From positions 1 to 6,791 of the forward strand of contig DASYJY010000148.1 in assembly GCA_035995985.1 (NCBI GenBank): a DNA stretch of 6,791 nucleotides. The letters are read 5' to 3'. The position numbers and the translations under genes were made by a program. How positions within the stretch are numbered: position 1 is the stretch's first letter; the number at the start of each line of letters is the position of its first letter. Below, piece by piece: positions 5,571 to 6,791 of the stretch. The notes under the pieces are model-generated. The model was not told the origin of the DNA. It ran no database searches and saw only the letters and a list, made by a program, of their open reading frames with translations. The DNA comes from JADGNZ01 sp035995985. Lineage in GTDB: Bacteria; Acidobacteriota; Thermoanaerobaculia; Gp7-AA8.

Positions 5571-6222
5571 CGCGCCGCAGCCTGACTTCGCGCATCTGCG
5601 GGCAAAAATGGTGCAGGACTATGTCGCCGGCCGCGGCATCAAAGACGCGCGAATCCTGCAGGCCATGCGCGACGTGCCGCGGCACCTCTTCGTGCCGACG
5701 CTCGTGGCTGCGAAAGCGTACGGCGCCGGCGCGCTGCCGATCGGCGCGAAACAAACGATCTCGCAGCCGTACATCGTGGCGCGGATGATCGAGCTGCTCG
5801 ATCTCACCGGCAAGGAGAAGGTCCTCGAGATCGGTACCGGAACCGGCTATCAGGCGGTCGTCCTCTCCAAACTCTGCGCGAAGGTTTTCTCGATCGAGCG
5901 CATCAACGAGTTGGCTCTCCGCGCCGCGGAGCTGATCCGGACCCTCAAGATCTACAACGCCTCGGTCAAAGTATTCGACGGGACCTACGGCTGGTCCGAC
6001 CAGGCGCCATTCGACCGCATCATTGTCGCAGCGGCGGCACCTGAGGTGCCAAAGCCGTTGCTCGAACAACTGTCGCGGACGGGCAAGCTGGTCATCCCCA
6101 TCGGCGAGGCGGGCAACCAGCGGCTGGCGAGAGTGATGCGTGTCGGGACGCGCGTGCAGATCGAAGACTGCGGAACGGCGGAGTTCGTGCCGCTGGTGGG
6201 CAAGTTTGGCTGGAAAGAGTAG
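5548..6222 (+). CDS. pcm: Protein-L-isoaspartate O-methyltransferase (protein repair)
   Basis: Pcm uses S-adenosylmethionine to methylate isoaspartyl residues in aged proteins, starting their conversion back to aspartate; it acts in the cytosol. From the TTG at 5548 the product is 224 residues, a little longer than the 208 of E. coli. In order: GIKDARILQAMRDVPRHLFV (30-49), PIGAKQTISQPYIVARM (64-80) with the isoaspartyl-site Ser72 region, SAM motif I VLEIGTGTGYQ (92-102), acidic Glu117 in SIERI, DGTYGW (144-149), FDRIIVAAAAPEVP (155-168) and FVPLVG (213-218). The usual Gly of GQTISQP is Lys69 here. The start is uncertain: TTG 5548 has an SD and keeps DFAHLRAKMV, a segment that looks like the usual family N-terminus. 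ATG 5608 would give 204 residues. The 23-base overlap with surE implies one transcript and coupled translation. Confidence 0.94.
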   Translation: MATQRRDSAPQPDFAHLRAKMVQDYVAGRGIKDARILQAMRDVPRHLFVPTLVAAKAYGAGALPIGAKQTISQPYIVARMIELLDLTGKEKVLEIGTGTGYQAVVLSKLCAKVFSIERINELALRAAELIRTLKIYNASVKVFDGTYGWSDQAPFDRIIVAAAAPEVPKPLLEQLSRTGKLVIPIGEAGNQRLARVMRVGTRVQIEDCGTAEFVPLVGKFGWKE

Positions 6223-6250
6223 CTGGCGCCGCTCTTGAACGTACCCATCC

Positions 6251-6694
6251 GTGCGCGCGCGCAGCTTGCTGATTCCTACCGCGATTGTCTCTTCGCTCCT
6301 CGGCGCGGTCGTCGCGTGGCTCGTGCTCACCGTCCCGAACGATTTGCAGGCCGGCGCGTTGATGAAGGCTGCGCGGAAGGACGTCGCGGCGGGCCACAAC
6401 GACAAAGCCCGGCAGCAACTATCGCGAATCATCCAGCAGTATCCGAGGACCGATGCCGCCGCGGCCGCGACTGTTGCTCTCGCGTCGATCGCTGACAACG
6501 AACGGCATGCGCTCGCCGCATCGATCGGCACACTTCGCGAAACCTCGCAAGCGCAACAGAAGCAGATTGCCGATCTCACGGCGCGCGTCACTGCGCTCGC
6601 CGCGGCGCCCGCACCGCAACCGGTCACGGTGCAGGCGCCCCTTCCAAAGAAGAAGCCGGCCGTCAACCATTCGCGACGCAAACGGCGCCGCTAA
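6251..6694 (+). CDS. Small membrane-anchored protein with TPR-like hairpin and coiled coil
   Basis: The 147-residue product is not one I recognise. MRAR is followed by one membrane segment (residues 6-28, LLIPTAIVSS...VLTV), probably an uncleaved anchor placing the rest outside the cytoplasm. Residues 34-82 form two or three amphipathic helices of tetratricopeptide style (AARKDVAAGHNDKARQQLSRI, IIQQYPRTDAAAA). Residues 92-117 (TLRETSQAQQKQIADLTARV) look like a short coiled coil. A Pro/Ala linker (118-132) leads to a very basic tail with KKKP and RRKRRR. The start is GTG 6251: the frame is closed by TGA at 6236-6238 and no other start is available. There is no clear SD. It lies 28 bases after pcm, so co-transcription with surE-pcm is likely. 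The architecture vaguely recalls CpoB/YbgF-type envelope proteins, but the order differs and no function is assigned. Confidence 0.72.
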   Translation: MRARSLLIPTAIVSSLLGAVVAWLVLTVPNDLQAGALMKAARKDVAAGHNDKARQQLSRIIQQYPRTDAAAAATVALASIADNERHALAASIGTLRETSQAQQKQIADLTARVTALAAAPAPQPVTVQAPLPKKKPAVNHSRRKRRR

Positions 6695-6699
6695 TTGAA

Positions 6700-6705
6700 T
6701 ACAAT
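6700..6705 (+). promoter_or_regulatory. -10 element TACAAT, leaderless start of the acylphosphatase gene
   Basis: TACAAT ends 9 bases before the ATG at 6715 (TACAATCCCGCGAACATG), the third occurrence of this geometry in the window. The 20-base gap after the preceding gene has no Shine-Dalgarno sequence. It suggests the gene has its own promoter rather than depending only on read-through from the surE-pcm unit. Confidence 0.55.
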
Positions 6706-6714
6706 CCCGCGAAC

Positions 6715-6791
6715 ATGGCGAAGGAACTGCGCATCATCAAGATTCATGGAAAAGTCCAGGGCGTCGGCTACCGCTTTTTCGCGACGCGTGT
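6715..6791 (+). CDS. acyP: Acylphosphatase, N-terminal fragment cut by window end
   Basis: Acylphosphatase hydrolyses carboxyl-phosphate bonds (acyl phosphates such as carbamoyl phosphate or 1,3-bisphosphoglycerate). Only about 25 codons are visible, beginning MAKELRIIKIHGKVQGVGYR. The stretch GKVQGVGYRFF is the family signature: the G-x-V-Q-G-V-G loop cradles the phosphate and Arg20 is the catalytic arginine. Family members are about 90 residues, so roughly three quarters of the gene lies beyond the window. The catalytic Asn cannot be checked. The signature also occurs at the N-terminus of HypF. A HypF here is less likely because the neighbours show no hydrogenase context, but the cut end leaves it open. 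Confidence 0.88.
   Translation, partial: MAKELRIIKIHGKVQGVGYRFFATR

Noticed and set aside
5527..6681. 384-codon open frame on the minus strand across pcm and the membrane-anchored gene
   Set aside because: It spans several well-supported plus-strand genes. It has low-complexity Arg/Ala/Asp-rich composition and no recognisable motif. Long antisense frames are expected in GC-rich DNA.

Overview
The window is GC-rich, tightly packed bacterial chromosome with no mobile elements, RNA genes or CRISPR. It carries eight complete protein genes and two cut by the window edges. The gene content is housekeeping and accessory (GroEL, a secreted S10 carboxypeptidase, SurE, Pcm, acylphosphatase). Together with the apparent use of leaderless promoters and little Shine-Dalgarno signal, it suggests an environmental bacterium, possibly of the Acidobacteriota. 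That placement is an impression from protein style, not a demonstrated assignment.

Layout. (1) 1-858: the C-terminal half of groEL on the plus strand, closed by a strong hairpin terminator at 882-918. (2) 932-2562: a minus-strand pair, a VOC/glyoxalase-fold protein followed by a DUF2142-type polytopic membrane protein, joined by a 4-base ATGA overlap. (3) 2609-4210: a plus-strand exported serine carboxypeptidase (S10), divergent from the VOC gene across only 46 bases. (4) 4217-4731: a minus-strand pair of small genes, a ribbon-helix-helix DNA-binding protein and an unrecognised 80-residue protein with a KDFGSF core. The arrangement resembles a toxin-antitoxin module. (5) 4806-6222: surE and pcm on the plus strand, overlapping by 23 bases. 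(6) 6251-6694: a small membrane-anchored helical/coiled-coil protein. (7) From 6715: the start of an acylphosphatase gene, cut by the window end.

The surE, pcm and acylphosphatase products are all maintenance or repair enzymes: nucleotide phosphatase, isoaspartyl protein repair and acyl-phosphate hydrolysis. surE and pcm look co-transcribed.

The clearest non-coding signal is a repeated start-site architecture. Three plus-strand genes (S10 peptidase, surE, acylphosphatase) each have a -10-like hexamer (TACAAT, TACCAT, TACAAT) exactly 9 nt before the ATG and no Shine-Dalgarno sequence. This predicts leaderless or nearly leaderless mRNAs. The two minus-strand operon leaders have similar hexamers 5-6 nt before their ATGs. 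Genes inside operons instead use overlap or SD-like sequences. The second notable point is the RHH plus KDFGSF pair, with helically phased GCACCAA repeats in the shared promoter region next to surE.
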